40,198 nucleotides of DNA from JBLNDG01 sp050261415 (GTDB taxonomy: Bacteria > Bacillota > Clostridia > Lutisporales > Lutisporaceae): assembly GCA_050261415.1 (NCBI GenBank), contig JBLNDG010000203.1, positions 1-40,198 of the forward strand, given 5' to 3'. A model generated the notes under the pieces. It was given only the letters and a program-made list of their open reading frames with translations. It did no database searches and was not told the DNA's origin. Positions 8,102 to 15,501 of this stretch are shown here, in pieces; position 1 is the first letter of the stretch, and the number at the start of each line of letters is the position of its first letter. Position numbers and translations under genes: made by a program.

Positions 8102-8109
8102 TTTGTCTC

Positions 8110-8997
8110 CTACTCCTCAACCTTGAATGGTACGAATTTCTTAAACCATTTAAATCCGTATTCTTCCATTATCTTTAAGTAATCATCATTGCGCTGGGGC
8201 ATCTCATTTGCCACATAGTGAAGCCCGAACTGCCTCTGAGCCTGGTTTATATAACCCTTTTCCTTTATCCTTCCAAGGCATTCATCTTCGAGCTTCTTAC
8301 CCCCTACCTCCCTGCATACCTTCCTTATGCTTTGAACACTATTATCTGTAGCAGAATATCTAACTCCGGGATATTTATCCTCGAAAAGCTCAATAAGTCT
8401 GCTATCCTCCAGCTCATGATACTTTTCATCATGTACCATAGCTTCTATACCAAGCTTACGCCTCTGCTTGAGGGCAGACTTGCGATATCCCATGCTCAGG
8501 AGGACCACTGGAAGCACTCCATCGGGCAGCTCCAGCATATCCTTCAGCTCCCTGAAGCATTCCAATACGGTTCCTACGTAGACTGAGCCCAGGCCAAAAG
8601 AGTCTGCAGCAGTGCAAATGCTCTGTGCACATATTATTGTATCCTGAAAGGATATCCAGAAATGACGGAAGCTGCTTGTTGCTGTGAACGGTGCCGCTCC
8701 AAGGGCTGCCCATCTTTCTATACGGTGCCAGTCTATGCAGAAAAGCAGGTTTACCGGTGCTTCCGCTATAAAGCTCTGCCCCTCATTGAGCTCAACCAGC
8801 CTTTCCTTTGCTTTCTGGTCCTCTATTTTTATTATCGAATAAGGCTGAATGTTTCCGCCCGTAGCAGCCCGAAGCCCTGCTTCAAGGATATAATCCATTA
8901 CCTCCTTCGGTATCTTCTTGTCCGCAAAGCTCCGGCAGCTTGCGCGCTCAAACTGTACCCTTATTGTTTCATTCGGATATTTTTTAGTTTCTGACAT
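8110..8997 (-). CDS. Nitroreductase family flavoprotein with C-terminal extension
   Basis: A 295-aa FMN-dependent oxidoreductase of the nitroreductase family. The N-terminal RASCRSFADKKIP and AATGGNIQPYSI segments are the classic FMN-phosphate-binding region, and GLGSVYVG followed by LPVVLLSMGY is the typical distal motif. After about residue 200 comes an extension of some 90 residues with a few cysteines, longer than a basic nitroreductase; its role is unknown. I place the start at the ATG with first base 8997 because AGGAGG (complement of 9004-9009) stands seven bases upstream. The frame is open to 9033 but has no such site there. It is the first gene of a two-gene unit with the LOG protein. 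The physiological substrate cannot be inferred. Confidence 0.88.
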   Translation of the reverse strand: MSETKKYPNETIRVQFERASCRSFADKKIPKEVMDYILEAGLRAATGGNIQPYSIIKIEDQKAKERLVELNEGQSFIAEAPVNLLFCIDWHRIERWAALGAAPFTATSSFRHFWISFQDTIICAQSICTAADSFGLGSVYVGTVLECFRELKDMLELPDGVLPVVLLSMGYRKSALKQRRKLGIEAMVHDEKYHELEDSRLIELFEDKYPGVRYSATDNSVQSIRKVCREVGGKKLEDECLGRIKEKGYINQAQRQFGLHYVANEMPQRNDDYLKIMEEYGFKWFKKFVPFKVEE

Positions 8998-9094
8998 GTT
9001 TAACCTCCTGCAGTTATTATTTATATCACACATATAATTATTTTAATCCAAAGCCGGCATAAAAACCATGAACCTAAGCAAAATTTAATTGCAG

Positions 9095-9116
9095 AAAAAA
9101 AGCAGCTTCCGCTGCT
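9095..9116 (-). terminator. Terminator of the ftsZ-like gene
   Basis: On the minus strand AGCAGC-GGAA-GCTGCT is followed by a run of T. It lies just past the TAG stop (9120-9122) of the FtsZ-like gene, making that gene its own transcription unit. Confidence 0.8.
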
Positions 9117-9119
9117 CTT

Positions 9120-10172
9120 CTATGCCTCCGTCCTGTATTTGTTCATAAAATCCGGTATACTTATATCGAAATCCATTTCTTTAGTCGCCACGTTATCGGT
9201 TTCTACTTCTATCTGAATTTCTTCTCCAAGTCCGGTTGCAATGAGGATTATCCTCATCTCATCCTCCATATCCTCATCAACAGAGTTTCCGAATATAATA
9301 TTTGCTTCATCTCCGGTATGCACTCTGATCTGTTCTATAGCTTTATTGACCTCACTCAGTTCCAGGTTATTTCCCCCTATTACGTTAATCATAAGGTTCC
9401 TCGCTCCCCTGAGAGAGGTTTCCACCAATGAATTGCTTATTGCCTGCTCGGCTGCCTCTTCGCATTTGTTTTCGCCTTTGCCCGTTCCTATTCCCATATG
9501 GGCCATTCCGGCACCGGACAATATTGTTTTTACATCTGCAAAGTCGAGGTTAATAATCCCCGGCCTTTTTATAGTATCCACGACACCCTGTATACCTTGC
9601 TGCAGCACTTCGTCAGCCATTTGGAAAGCTTTCAGAAGTGACATGTTCCGGTCTGCATATTCGATAAGCCTTGAGTTAAGTATAACCGCCAAGGAATCTA
9701 CGTTATCCTTCAACCTCTCTATTCCGCCCACTGCTTTCTGCATTCTCTGAAGCCCCTCAAACAAAAAAGGCTTGGTTACAACGCCTACAGTAAGGATACC
9801 CATATCGTGTGCTATTTTTGCCACTACCGGTGTTGCCCCGGTTCCGGTCCCGCCTCCCATACCCGCAGTAAGGAAGACCATGTCTGCGCCTCTCAGCGCC
9901 TCCTTTATTTCCTCCTGGCTTTCAAGGGCGGCTTTCTCCCCTACCTCCGGCAGAGATCCCGCTCCAAGCCCTCTTGTAAGCTTCTCGCCTATCTGGATTA
10001 TTCTATCTGCACTGGAGCCCCTAAGGCTTTTAATGTCGGTGTTTATGGATATATATTCGACTCCCTTCATCCCTGTGCTGATCATTCTCTTTATTGCGTT
10101 ATTGCCCCCTCCGCCTACTCCCACTACCTTTATCACTGCAGGGCATTCTTCTCTTGTACTGAATTCAAACAA
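9120..10172 (-). CDS. Divergent solitary FtsZ paralogue
   Basis: A 350-aa tubulin-fold GTPase of the FtsZ family. The nucleotide-binding GVGGGGNN (18-25), the tubulin signature GGGTGTG (106-112) and the T7 loop NLDFADV with Asp210/Asp213 (208-214) are intact, so GTP hydrolysis and polymerisation are expected. It differs from canonical FtsZ at several usually invariant stretches: ILNSRL in place of the common IPNDRL, SNSLVE in place of SPLLE, and a very short linker before a tail (ISIPDFMNKY) that resembles the FtsZ C-terminal peptide. It is not in a division cluster: neighbours are a nitroreductase and a divergent XRE regulator. A TTG start at 10172 with a GTGAGGA site is required to keep the GGGGNN motif. 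It may be a second FtsZ or, less likely, the only one; the genome would tell. Confidence 0.88.
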   Translation of the reverse strand: MFEFSTREECPAVIKVVGVGGGGNNAIKRMISTGMKGVEYISINTDIKSLRGSSADRIIQIGEKLTRGLGAGSLPEVGEKAALESQEEIKEALRGADMVFLTAGMGGGTGTGATPVVAKIAHDMGILTVGVVTKPFLFEGLQRMQKAVGGIERLKDNVDSLAVILNSRLIEYADRNMSLLKAFQMADEVLQQGIQGVVDTIKRPGIINLDFADVKTILSGAGMAHMGIGTGKGENKCEEAAEQAISNSLVETSLRGARNLMINVIGGNNLELSEVNKAIEQIRVHTGDEANIIFGNSVDEDMEDEMRIILIATGLGEEIQIEVETDNVATKEMDFDISIPDFMNKYRTEA

Positions 10173-10237
10173 TAATCCTCACCCACCTAAACATTATTAT
10201 ACAATTACATAATATTTTCTCTTATAGTTAAATTCAA

Positions 10238-10361
10238 AGGTGAAATTTTGTATATAATTTCGCTATATGTTAATTTGTTTAAACTAGCATTAGTTTTCTC
10301 AATAATTCTTAAATTTTCACTCATAGCTAATGTTTACACTAAAAGTGAAATATTGTATAAT
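10238..10361 (+). promoter_or_regulatory. Consensus promoter and repeated AGTGAAA-type operators in the divergent ftsZ-like/XRE region
   Basis: A sigma-A promoter for the XRE gene is clear: TTTACA (10333-10338), 17 bases, TATAAT (10356-10361). The 10173-10397 gap also carries a direct repeat, starting GTGAAAT and continuing with TTGTATA, at 10240-10258 and 10345-10363. An inverted half-site TTTTCACT lies at 10314-10321. One copy sits between the -35 and -10 boxes of the XRE promoter. These are probably the binding sites of the XRE protein, which could then control both itself and the ftsZ-like gene; that is inference. Confidence 0.6.
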
Positions 10362-10397
10362 ACATATATAATGTAATTTACAGAAAGGAAACCAGCC

Positions 10398-10766
10398 ATG
10401 AATATCGGCAATATTATTAAGATGCATAGGAAATCCCGCAGCCTCACGCTGAAAGAGCTGTCCTGCAGGATAGGTGTTACGCCCTCCTTTATATCGGATA
10501 TCGAAAACGGGAAAAAAACGCCGAGCCTGGAAACCCTCGGCAAGCTGTCCGAGGCTTTGGGTATACCGCTTTTTGAGTTTTTTAAAGGTAACAGCAGCAC
10601 CAAGGGTGGAGAATCGTCAGCCCCCCCAGCCAATACACTGGCCCAGGACAATTTCATGCTTCAAGCAAGGGCACTGTTTATGAGCAGCAATTTGACCAAT
10701 GAGGATAAGGAAGCAATTTTCCGGGATATATCGGATTTGTATTGGAAAGCTAAAGGTCTCAAATAA
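10398..10766 (+). CDS. XRE family transcriptional regulator
   Basis: A 122-aa DNA-binding protein with a lambda-repressor-type helix-turn-helix in residues about 5-62 (LTLKELSCRIGVTPSFISDIENGKKTPSLETLGKLSEAL). A polar serine/proline-rich linker and a short helical C-terminal part follow. It is followed after 23 bp by an ImmA-type protease gene, a pairing known from mobile-element and phage repressor systems, where the protease cleaves the regulator to release repression. Here no other mobile-element genes are nearby. It has its own consensus promoter with a candidate operator inside, suggesting autoregulation, and is divergent from the FtsZ paralogue. Confidence 0.9.
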   Translation: MNIGNIIKMHRKSRSLTLKELSCRIGVTPSFISDIENGKKTPSLETLGKLSEALGIPLFEFFKGNSSTKGGESSAPPANTLAQDNFMLQARALFMSSNLTNEDKEAIFRDISDLYWKAKGLK

Positions 10767-10789
10767 TTACGTTGGATGAGGTATATAAA

Positions 10790-11209
10790 ATGACAAATGA
10801 AAAAATCGTAAACTACGCCAACTATGTTTCAAAAGTGGTAGGTACTTCAGATCCTTTCATTATAGCATCAAAGCTTGGCATCAACGTTTTGTACAAGCAG
10901 TATAACAAATCTGTAAAGGGCTATTACAGGAAGGTATTTGACAAGCTATATATAATCATAAATTCAAACTTCAGCAAAAATGCCCAGCGGATAATTTGCG
11001 CCCATGAACTTGGGCATGCCCTGCTTCATACCGATTTCTACGAGCCCCTTATCTCCAAACACTTTGAGGATTGTGTCCTTGACAAGATGGAACAGCAGGC
11101 AAATATGTTCGCAGCAGCGCTGGTATTTGATCAATCAAAGCTGCGCATAGAGATTTCCCAGATGAACAGCTTCCTGATAAAATCGATTTTTGATGCGAAC
11201 TTGTATTAA
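10790..11209 (+). CDS. ImmA/IrrE family metallopeptidase
   Basis: A 139-aa zinc peptidase of the ImmA/IrrE family, with the active-site helix CAHELGHALLH (His72, Glu73, His76). Such proteases act on a partner XRE regulator; the gene immediately upstream encodes one. I chose ATG at 10790 because GATGAGGT stands seven bases before it; the frame extends to a TTG at 10772 that overlaps this ribosome binding site. The protein lacks a signal peptide or membrane segment, so it acts in the cytoplasm. What triggers it, and whether the FtsZ paralogue is in the regulon, cannot be seen from sequence. Confidence 0.9.
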   Translation: MTNEKIVNYANYVSKVVGTSDPFIIASKLGINVLYKQYNKSVKGYYRKVFDKLYIIINSNFSKNAQRIICAHELGHALLHTDFYEPLISKHFEDCVLDKMEQQANMFAAALVFDQSKLRIEISQMNSFLIKSIFDANLY

Positions 11210-11215
11210 AATAAG

Positions 11216-11239
11216 AGGCTCGATGCCTCCGAGCTTTTT
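11216..11239. terminator. Bidirectional terminator between immA-like and queT genes
   Basis: GCTCG (11218-11222) pairs with CGAGC (11230-11234), followed by TTTTT on the + strand. The minus strand carries a weaker T-rich tail. It separates the two convergent genes. Confidence 0.7.
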
Positions 11240-11242
11240 CAT

Positions 11243-11707
11243 TTATCTGAAAATCTTGTCTCTGTATTTTTCAAGAAGCAAAAGAAACGGATAACCTAAC
11301 GCATAGCAGGCAATCAACTCGCCAAGAGCTACCCAGCCCATTGTAACAAACAGCGGCAGCTTGTACAAATAGTTCAGTACAAAACCTACTATAATTCCGT
11401 TTGCTATTACAGGTGGCAGCGGCACCAGCCATTTCTTCGGCATTTTGTAGGACAAATACGCTGCTATAAGTGTTGCTAACGTTCCGAATACAATATCGAT
11501 GACTCCGCCAGGCCCAAGAATGTTAGCTATCAGGCAGCCAACCGCAAGTCCCGGAATCGCTGCAGATGTAAAAAACGGCAATATGGTCAGGGCCTCCGAA
11601 AACCTTATCTGCACCTGTCCATAGCTCAGCGGTGCAAATGCAATGGTGAGCACCGCATAGACAGCTGCTATAAAAGCAGCATGCACAATAAATCTGTTCC
11701 TATTCAT
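11243..11707 (-). CDS. queT: QueT family queuosine-precursor transporter (ECF S component)
   Basis: A 154-aa integral membrane protein with about five to six hydrophobic segments and the QueT-typical sequence YGQVQIRFSEALTILPFF near residues 29-46. QueT proteins are substrate-specific subunits of energy-coupling-factor transporters that import queuosine precursors such as preQ1. The assignment is supported independently by a preQ1-I riboswitch in its leader. The shared ECF energising module (ATPases and T component) is not in this window. ATG start with GGAGGT eight bases upstream. Confidence 0.93.
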   Translation of the reverse strand: MNRNRFIVHAAFIAAVYAVLTIAFAPLSYGQVQIRFSEALTILPFFTSAAIPGLAVGCLIANILGPGGVIDIVFGTLATLIAAYLSYKMPKKWLVPLPPVIANGIIVGFVLNYLYKLPLFVTMGWVALGELIACYALGYPFLLLLEKYRDKIFR

Positions 11708-11715
11708 TTTTTAAT

Positions 11716-11759
11716 ACCTCCGTAGTTTTGTTTTAAGTCAGGATGGTCTCGAACTGACT
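11716..11759 (-). promoter_or_regulatory. preQ1-I riboswitch controlling queT translation
   Basis: Reading the minus strand, the six-base stem AGTCAG/CTGACT (11754-11759 with 11736-11741) encloses the 12-nt loop TTCGAGACCATC. It is followed by the A-rich tail TAAAACAAAACTA. This matches the preQ1-I architecture of short stem, UUCNAG loop of the same length as in Bacillus subtilis queC, and A-rich tail ending in CUA that folds back into the loop. The tail abuts the Shine-Dalgarno sequence CGGAGGT, so ligand binding would block translation of the transporter. Confidence 0.85.
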
Positions 11760-11797
11760 GAACTAGTCCATCATATCATACTAATTAACTCAATGCA

Positions 11798-11825
11798 ATT
11801 ATATGCTTGCGGTATAATTAAACAA
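11798..11825 (-). promoter_or_regulatory. Promoter of queT
   Basis: On the minus strand TTGTTT (complement of 11820-11825), 16 bases, TATAAT (complement of 11798-11803). Transcription would begin about 30 bases before the riboswitch. Confidence 0.55.
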
Positions 11826-11852
11826 AAAAACCTTGAATATTCAAGGTTTTTT
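11825..11852. terminator. Bidirectional terminator downstream of the small membrane protein gene
   Basis: A perfect 28-base palindrome with CCTTGAATATTCAAGG at its centre, flanked by six A and six T. It would end minus-strand transcripts of the 11907-12086 gene just before the queT promoter. Confidence 0.85.
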
Positions 11853-11906
11853 ACTATGCCTATATTTTTCCGGAAGGGTTGACCAACCCAATATATCCAA
11901 AAATAC

Positions 11907-12086
11907 TCAGTAACCGATTGCTCCTTCAAGAGCTATAAAAAATCCTCCTATCAATAAAATATAAAATACGGACCGTAACAGGGTTACATGATATTGGAGT
12001 GCAAGGGCAGTCATCAAAAGTCCTATAAATACCCGGATAACTCTGTCGGTATTTCCCAGATTCTGCTTATAAAAGGTCTGCATCAT
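11907..12086 (-). CDS. Small membrane protein, DUF2892 (YgaP-like transmembrane domain)
   Basis: A 59-aa protein starting MMQTFYKQNLGNTDRVIRVF and ending EGAIGY. It has the DUF2892 pattern NxGxxDRxIR near the N-terminus followed by two hydrophobic helices (about 20-31 and 36-52). Members are inner-membrane proteins, sometimes fused to rhodanese domains as in YgaP; the function of stand-alone copies is unknown. GAGGTG (complement of 12091-12096) precedes two adjacent ATG codons, either of which could be used. It is short but has a clear ribosome binding site, family motif and terminator. Confidence 0.8.
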   Translation of the reverse strand: MMQTFYKQNLGNTDRVIRVFIGLLMTALALQYHVTLLRSVFYILLIGGFFIALEGAIGY

Positions 12087-12110
12087 TGCTCACCTCATAT
12101 ATAGGTTGAG

Positions 12111-12198
12111 CAACAGCTAAAAATATATACAAGTTAGTTCTGTGATTTACATAATTTATAAGTGGTCAGAAATCTATGATAAATATACTTAGCTGTTG
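12111..12198. repeat. 10-bp inverted repeat in the region upstream of the hydrogenase locus
   Basis: CAACAGCTAA (12111-12120) and TTAGCTGTTG (12189-12198) are perfect inverted copies about 68 bp apart, with further partial AT-rich similarity inside. They lie between the small membrane protein gene and the hydrogenase promoter. They could be paired regulator sites; no function can be assigned. Confidence 0.4.
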
Positions 12199-12238
12199 AT
12201 AATTAAAGATAAATTGAAATTCCAATGTAGACGCCTAT

Positions 12239-12287
12239 TTGACATAAATTTAACAAAGCAATATAATTATTATGTATACAGTGTACA
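12239..12287 (+). promoter_or_regulatory. Consensus sigma-A promoter with palindromic operator for the hydrogenase locus
   Basis: TTGACA (12239-12244), 17 bases, TATAAT (12262-12267) is a perfect housekeeping promoter. The palindrome TGTATACAGTGTACA (12273-12287; six of seven base pairs) lies exactly at the expected start site, where a repressor would block initiation. A promoter this strong with an operator this placed suggests tight repression; the regulator is unknown. Confidence 0.75.
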
Positions 12288-12334
12288 ATTGTAGACTTTC
12301 CAATTATACCATGGCATTAAAATGGGGTGTTAAA

Positions 12335-12580
12335 ATGGTGGTTCAAATATGTATAGGAAGTGCTTGTCATTTAAAGGGCGCATATAACGTGATTAACAAT
12401 CTTCAGAAGCTGATAGACGAAAAGCAGATCAACAATAAGGTAACTCTCAAGGGGGCATTTTGTCTAGGTCATTGCACTGAAGCAGTTTCCGTTCAGGTTG
12501 ATGACGGGCCGGTACTCTCTGTATCTGACAAAAATGTAGAACAGTTTTTTGATAAGTATATTCTGGGGAGGTTACAATAA
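12335..12580 (+). CDS. Thioredoxin-like [2Fe-2S] ferredoxin (NuoE-type domain)
   Basis: An 81-aa stand-alone thioredoxin-like ferredoxin. The four cluster ligands follow the NuoE spacing: CIGSAC near the N-terminus and CLGHC around the middle. Such proteins carry one [2Fe-2S] cluster and relay electrons to or from hydrogenases and NADH dehydrogenases. I start at ATG 12335, which has GGGGTG at the right distance; the frame extends upstream to 12272, within the start-site operator, and those residues are unlikely to be translated. The stop overlaps the next gene's start region, indicating translational coupling with the sensory hydrogenase. Confidence 0.85.
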   Translation: MVVQICIGSACHLKGAYNVINNLQKLIDEKQINNKVTLKGAFCLGHCTEAVSVQVDDGPVLSVSDKNVEQFFDKYILGRLQ

Positions 12581-14313
12581 TGAACCTCCTCAACTTTTCC
12601 AAGGCAAACTGCAAGAACTGCTACCGGTGCCTAAGATCATGTCCGGTCAAGGCAATTCAGTTTAAGGATGAGCAGGCTATTATTATTGAAGACCGTTGTA
12701 TTGCCTGCGGGCAATGTCTCACAGTATGCCCCCAGGATGCCAGATATGTCAGGAGTGACCTTGCTCAAATCAAAGAAGCAATAAGCAGCGGCAGAATAGT
12801 AGCAGCCAGTCTCGCTCCTTCATTTGCAGGTGCTTTTGAAATGTCATATCCCGAACAGTTGGTTTCTGCGATGAAGCTCTTAGGTTTTGCTATTGTTGAA
12901 GAAACCGCGGTGGGTGCTGACCTTGTAACAGGCCTATATAAGGGTTTTATACACAGTAAAAAGAAAAAAAATTTAATAACAACCTGCTGCCCTGCTGCCA
13001 ACTACCTGATTGAAAAATACTACCCTTCACTGATACAATATATGATCCCTGTCGTATCTCCCATGCTTGCCCACAGCAAGCTGATTAGATATGGACATGG
13101 CGGCGACTGCTTTGTGGTATTCGTTGGCCCCTGTATCGCAAAAAAAGCTGAGGTTATGAGCATGCAAAACATAGGTACCGTAGATGCAGTACTGACCTTT
13201 GAAGAACTGAACCAGTGGCTCCTGGAGGAAAATATAGATTTAATGAAGCTGCCGGAATCTGCTTTTGACAAGGTCGCCTCATGGAAAGGCAGTCAATACC
13301 CTGTGCCAGGGGGTGTTGCCGGGAGCTTTTCCGACAAGAATGAAGAACAGGGTTATGAAATAATAAAAGCAGATGGTATAGATAATTGTCTGGAGATCTT
13401 TCATGCTTTGGAAAGCGGAGTACTTCAGAACGTCTGCGTGGAAGTAAGTATATGCCGTAACGGCTGTATTGGCGGACCTGGTATGCCTAAGAACGAGAGA
13501 AACTGTTTTGAGCGGCTGCACGATGTCAAGAAGTATGTTCTCAGCAAACAAACTTCGTGTGGACAGCACACCGAAACAGCCTCAATGTATAAATCCATTG
13601 ATTTTTCAAAGACTTTCTTTGACAAAAGGATACAAGCTTCAGAACCGGAGGAAGCAGAAATTAAAAAGATACTTGCAAAGATGGGGAAACACTCACCTGG
13701 TGATGAACTGAACTGCGGCGCCTGCGGCTACAATACCTGCCGTGAAAAGGCAAAAGCAGTTTTTGAGGGCATGGCCGAAATGCACATGTGTCTGCCATAT
13801 ATGCGCAGCAAGGCAGAAAGCCTGACAAATGTTATTTTTGAACACTCCCCCAATGTTATAATGCTTGTTGATGAAAATTTGAAGATTAAGGAGCTTAACC
13901 CGACATCAGAGCGCCTATTCAAGGTCAAAACCCATGAAGTAAAGGACAAGCCTCTGGCACTCCTGATAGATGATACCGATTTTGCAAAGGTGATATCAAC
14001 AAAACAAAACATATATAAGCAGAAGGTTACCTTCCCGGATTACGGCCTGGTTTTCATGCGCAATCTGGTGTATCTAGAGAAGCAGAATCTGGTAATGGCA
14101 ATAATGATGGATATAACCCTGGACGAAAAGAACCGGCAGGAACTCAGCAAGGTAAAGGAAAACACTTTGGAAGCCGCTCAAACGGTCATAACGAAGCAAA
14201 TGCGTGTTGCCCAGGAAATTGCCAGTCTTCTTGGTGAAACTACTGCAGAAACAAAAATCATACTCACAAAGCTTAAAGAAATTGTACTTGGAGAAAACGG
14301 TGATTTGGAATGA
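12580..14313 (+). CDS. Sensory [FeFe]-hydrogenase homologue with PAS domain (group C, phosphatase-linked)
   Basis: A 577-aa protein combining two N-terminal [4Fe-4S] motifs (Cys11/14/17/21 and Cys40/43/46/50) and an H-cluster domain with ligands in TTCCPAAN (Cys136-137), GPCIAKKAE (Cys185) and CRNGCIGGPG (Cys292, Cys296). A CGACGYNTC-type iron-sulfur domain (Cys379/382/387/404) and a PAS domain (about 415-525) follow. Canonical catalytic enzymes read TSCCPxW, MPCxxKxxE and ExMxC at these loops; here the methionines are replaced by Gly and Ser, as in putative H2 sensors. This domain order, followed by a SpoIIE-like phosphatase, is the pattern of group C3 sensory hydrogenases. It probably senses H2 or redox state and passes the signal through its PAS domain. 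Its stop overlaps the phosphatase start by four bases. Confidence 0.9.
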   Translation: MNLLNFSKANCKNCYRCLRSCPVKAIQFKDEQAIIIEDRCIACGQCLTVCPQDARYVRSDLAQIKEAISSGRIVAASLAPSFAGAFEMSYPEQLVSAMKLLGFAIVEETAVGADLVTGLYKGFIHSKKKKNLITTCCPAANYLIEKYYPSLIQYMIPVVSPMLAHSKLIRYGHGGDCFVVFVGPCIAKKAEVMSMQNIGTVDAVLTFEELNQWLLEENIDLMKLPESAFDKVASWKGSQYPVPGGVAGSFSDKNEEQGYEIIKADGIDNCLEIFHALESGVLQNVCVEVSICRNGCIGGPGMPKNERNCFERLHDVKKYVLSKQTSCGQHTETASMYKSIDFSKTFFDKRIQASEPEEAEIKKILAKMGKHSPGDELNCGACGYNTCREKAKAVFEGMAEMHMCLPYMRSKAESLTNVIFEHSPNVIMLVDENLKIKELNPTSERLFKVKTHEVKDKPLALLIDDTDFAKVISTKQNIYKQKVTFPDYGLVFMRNLVYLEKQNLVMAIMMDITLDEKNRQELSKVKENTLEAAQTVITKQMRVAQEIASLLGETTAETKIILTKLKEIVLGENGDLE

Positions 14314-15485
14314 GTTACTTTATAGATGTAGCCTATAATAGTTTAAATAAATACGGTGAGGAACTATGCGGGGATAAGGTGGAAATGGTACGCACCGAGG
14401 ACAGTGTCATAATTGTAATGTCCGATGGGTTGGGGAGCGGGGTAAAGGCAAATATACTTGCCACACTTACTTGTAAAATTGCTGCCACCATGCTCAAGGA
14501 AGGCGCAAGTGTTTATGAAACCCTGGATACAATCATAAACACACTTCCTGTATGCCGTGTGCGGAAGCTTGCCTATTCCACACTTACTATAATAAAGATA
14601 CACCAGGATGGCAAGGTTTATATAGCTGAATATGACAATCCCCCCGTATTTCTGATGTGCAACGGGCGGAGAGAACCTGAGAGGCAGTATAACGCAGTGC
14701 TTGTAAACGACCGTGTTGTAAAGGAAAGCTCCTTCGCCCTTGAGGAGGGCGATTCACTGACTGTTGTCAGCGACGGCGTCATTCATGCAGGGGTAGGTGC
14801 GATACTTAACCTCGGGTGGCAGTGGAGCAATGTTGAAGACTATCTTGCCCGCCAGGTACGCATTGAAAAATGTGCTGCAGGCATCTCGAAGAGCCTTATT
14901 GAGGCTTGCCGGAACCTCTATGCGGATAAACCCGGAGATGACACTACAGTGGTAAGCATCAAGCTTCGCCGGGAAGAGGAAGTCGACCTCTTCACCGGGC
15001 CGCCTCTGAATCCCGCTGATGACAGCCGGGTAATCAATAAAATTATGAGCGCCAAAGGTAAAAAGGTAGTTTGCGGCGGAACTGCCGCAAGAATTGCCGT
15101 CAGGGAGCTTAATGAAGAGATTGTGACAAACATGAACTTTATCGATCCTGAAGTTCCCCCTACTGCATATATAAAAGGAATAGACCTTGTAACCGAGGGT
15201 GTTCTTACTCTCTGCAAGACTCTTGACAAAATAAAGGCCTATATAAGTCATAATACTGAACAAAGTGCAAACTGCAATTTCAAAGCCGGTGACGGTGCTA
15301 CACAACTGGCAAGGCTTTTAATTGAAGACTGCACCCACCTCAACCTCTGGGTCGGAAAAGCTGTCAATCCGGCTCATCAAAATCCTGATCTGCCTATCGA
15401 TCTGGGCATTAAGCTTAAAGTAGTCAGCGAATTGGCAGCCCTTATGGAAACACTAGGGAAGAAGGTACAGCTGACTTATATTTGA
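14310..15485 (+). CDS. SpoIIE-like PP2C serine phosphatase linked to the sensory hydrogenase
   Basis: A 391-aa cytoplasmic protein. Residues about 1-215 form a PP2C-type (SpoIIE) phosphatase domain with metal-binding aspartates in MSDGLGSG, VSDGV and GDDTTVV. The remaining 170 residues are an uncharacterised C-terminal domain found in this phosphatase type; it begins with FTGPPLNP and includes a GGTAARIA segment. The ATG overlaps the stop of the sensory hydrogenase (ATGA), implying coupled translation and physical partnership. It presumably dephosphorylates an anti-sigma-factor antagonist or similar protein in response to H2; no such target is encoded nearby. Confidence 0.88.
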   Translation: MSYFIDVAYNSLNKYGEELCGDKVEMVRTEDSVIIVMSDGLGSGVKANILATLTCKIAATMLKEGASVYETLDTIINTLPVCRVRKLAYSTLTIIKIHQDGKVYIAEYDNPPVFLMCNGRREPERQYNAVLVNDRVVKESSFALEEGDSLTVVSDGVIHAGVGAILNLGWQWSNVEDYLARQVRIEKCAAGISKSLIEACRNLYADKPGDDTTVVSIKLRREEEVDLFTGPPLNPADDSRVINKIMSAKGKKVVCGGTAARIAVRELNEEIVTNMNFIDPEVPPTAYIKGIDLVTEGVLTLCKTLDKIKAYISHNTEQSANCNFKAGDGATQLARLLIEDCTHLNLWVGKAVNPAHQNPDLPIDLGIKLKVVSELAALMETLGKKVQLTYI

Positions 15486-15501
15486 TATATGGGAGTTTAA
15501 A

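Noticed and set aside
10398..11209. XRE-ImmA pair as evidence of a prophage or integrative element
   Set aside because: No integrase, excisionase, structural or conjugation genes and no attachment repeats are visible around it.
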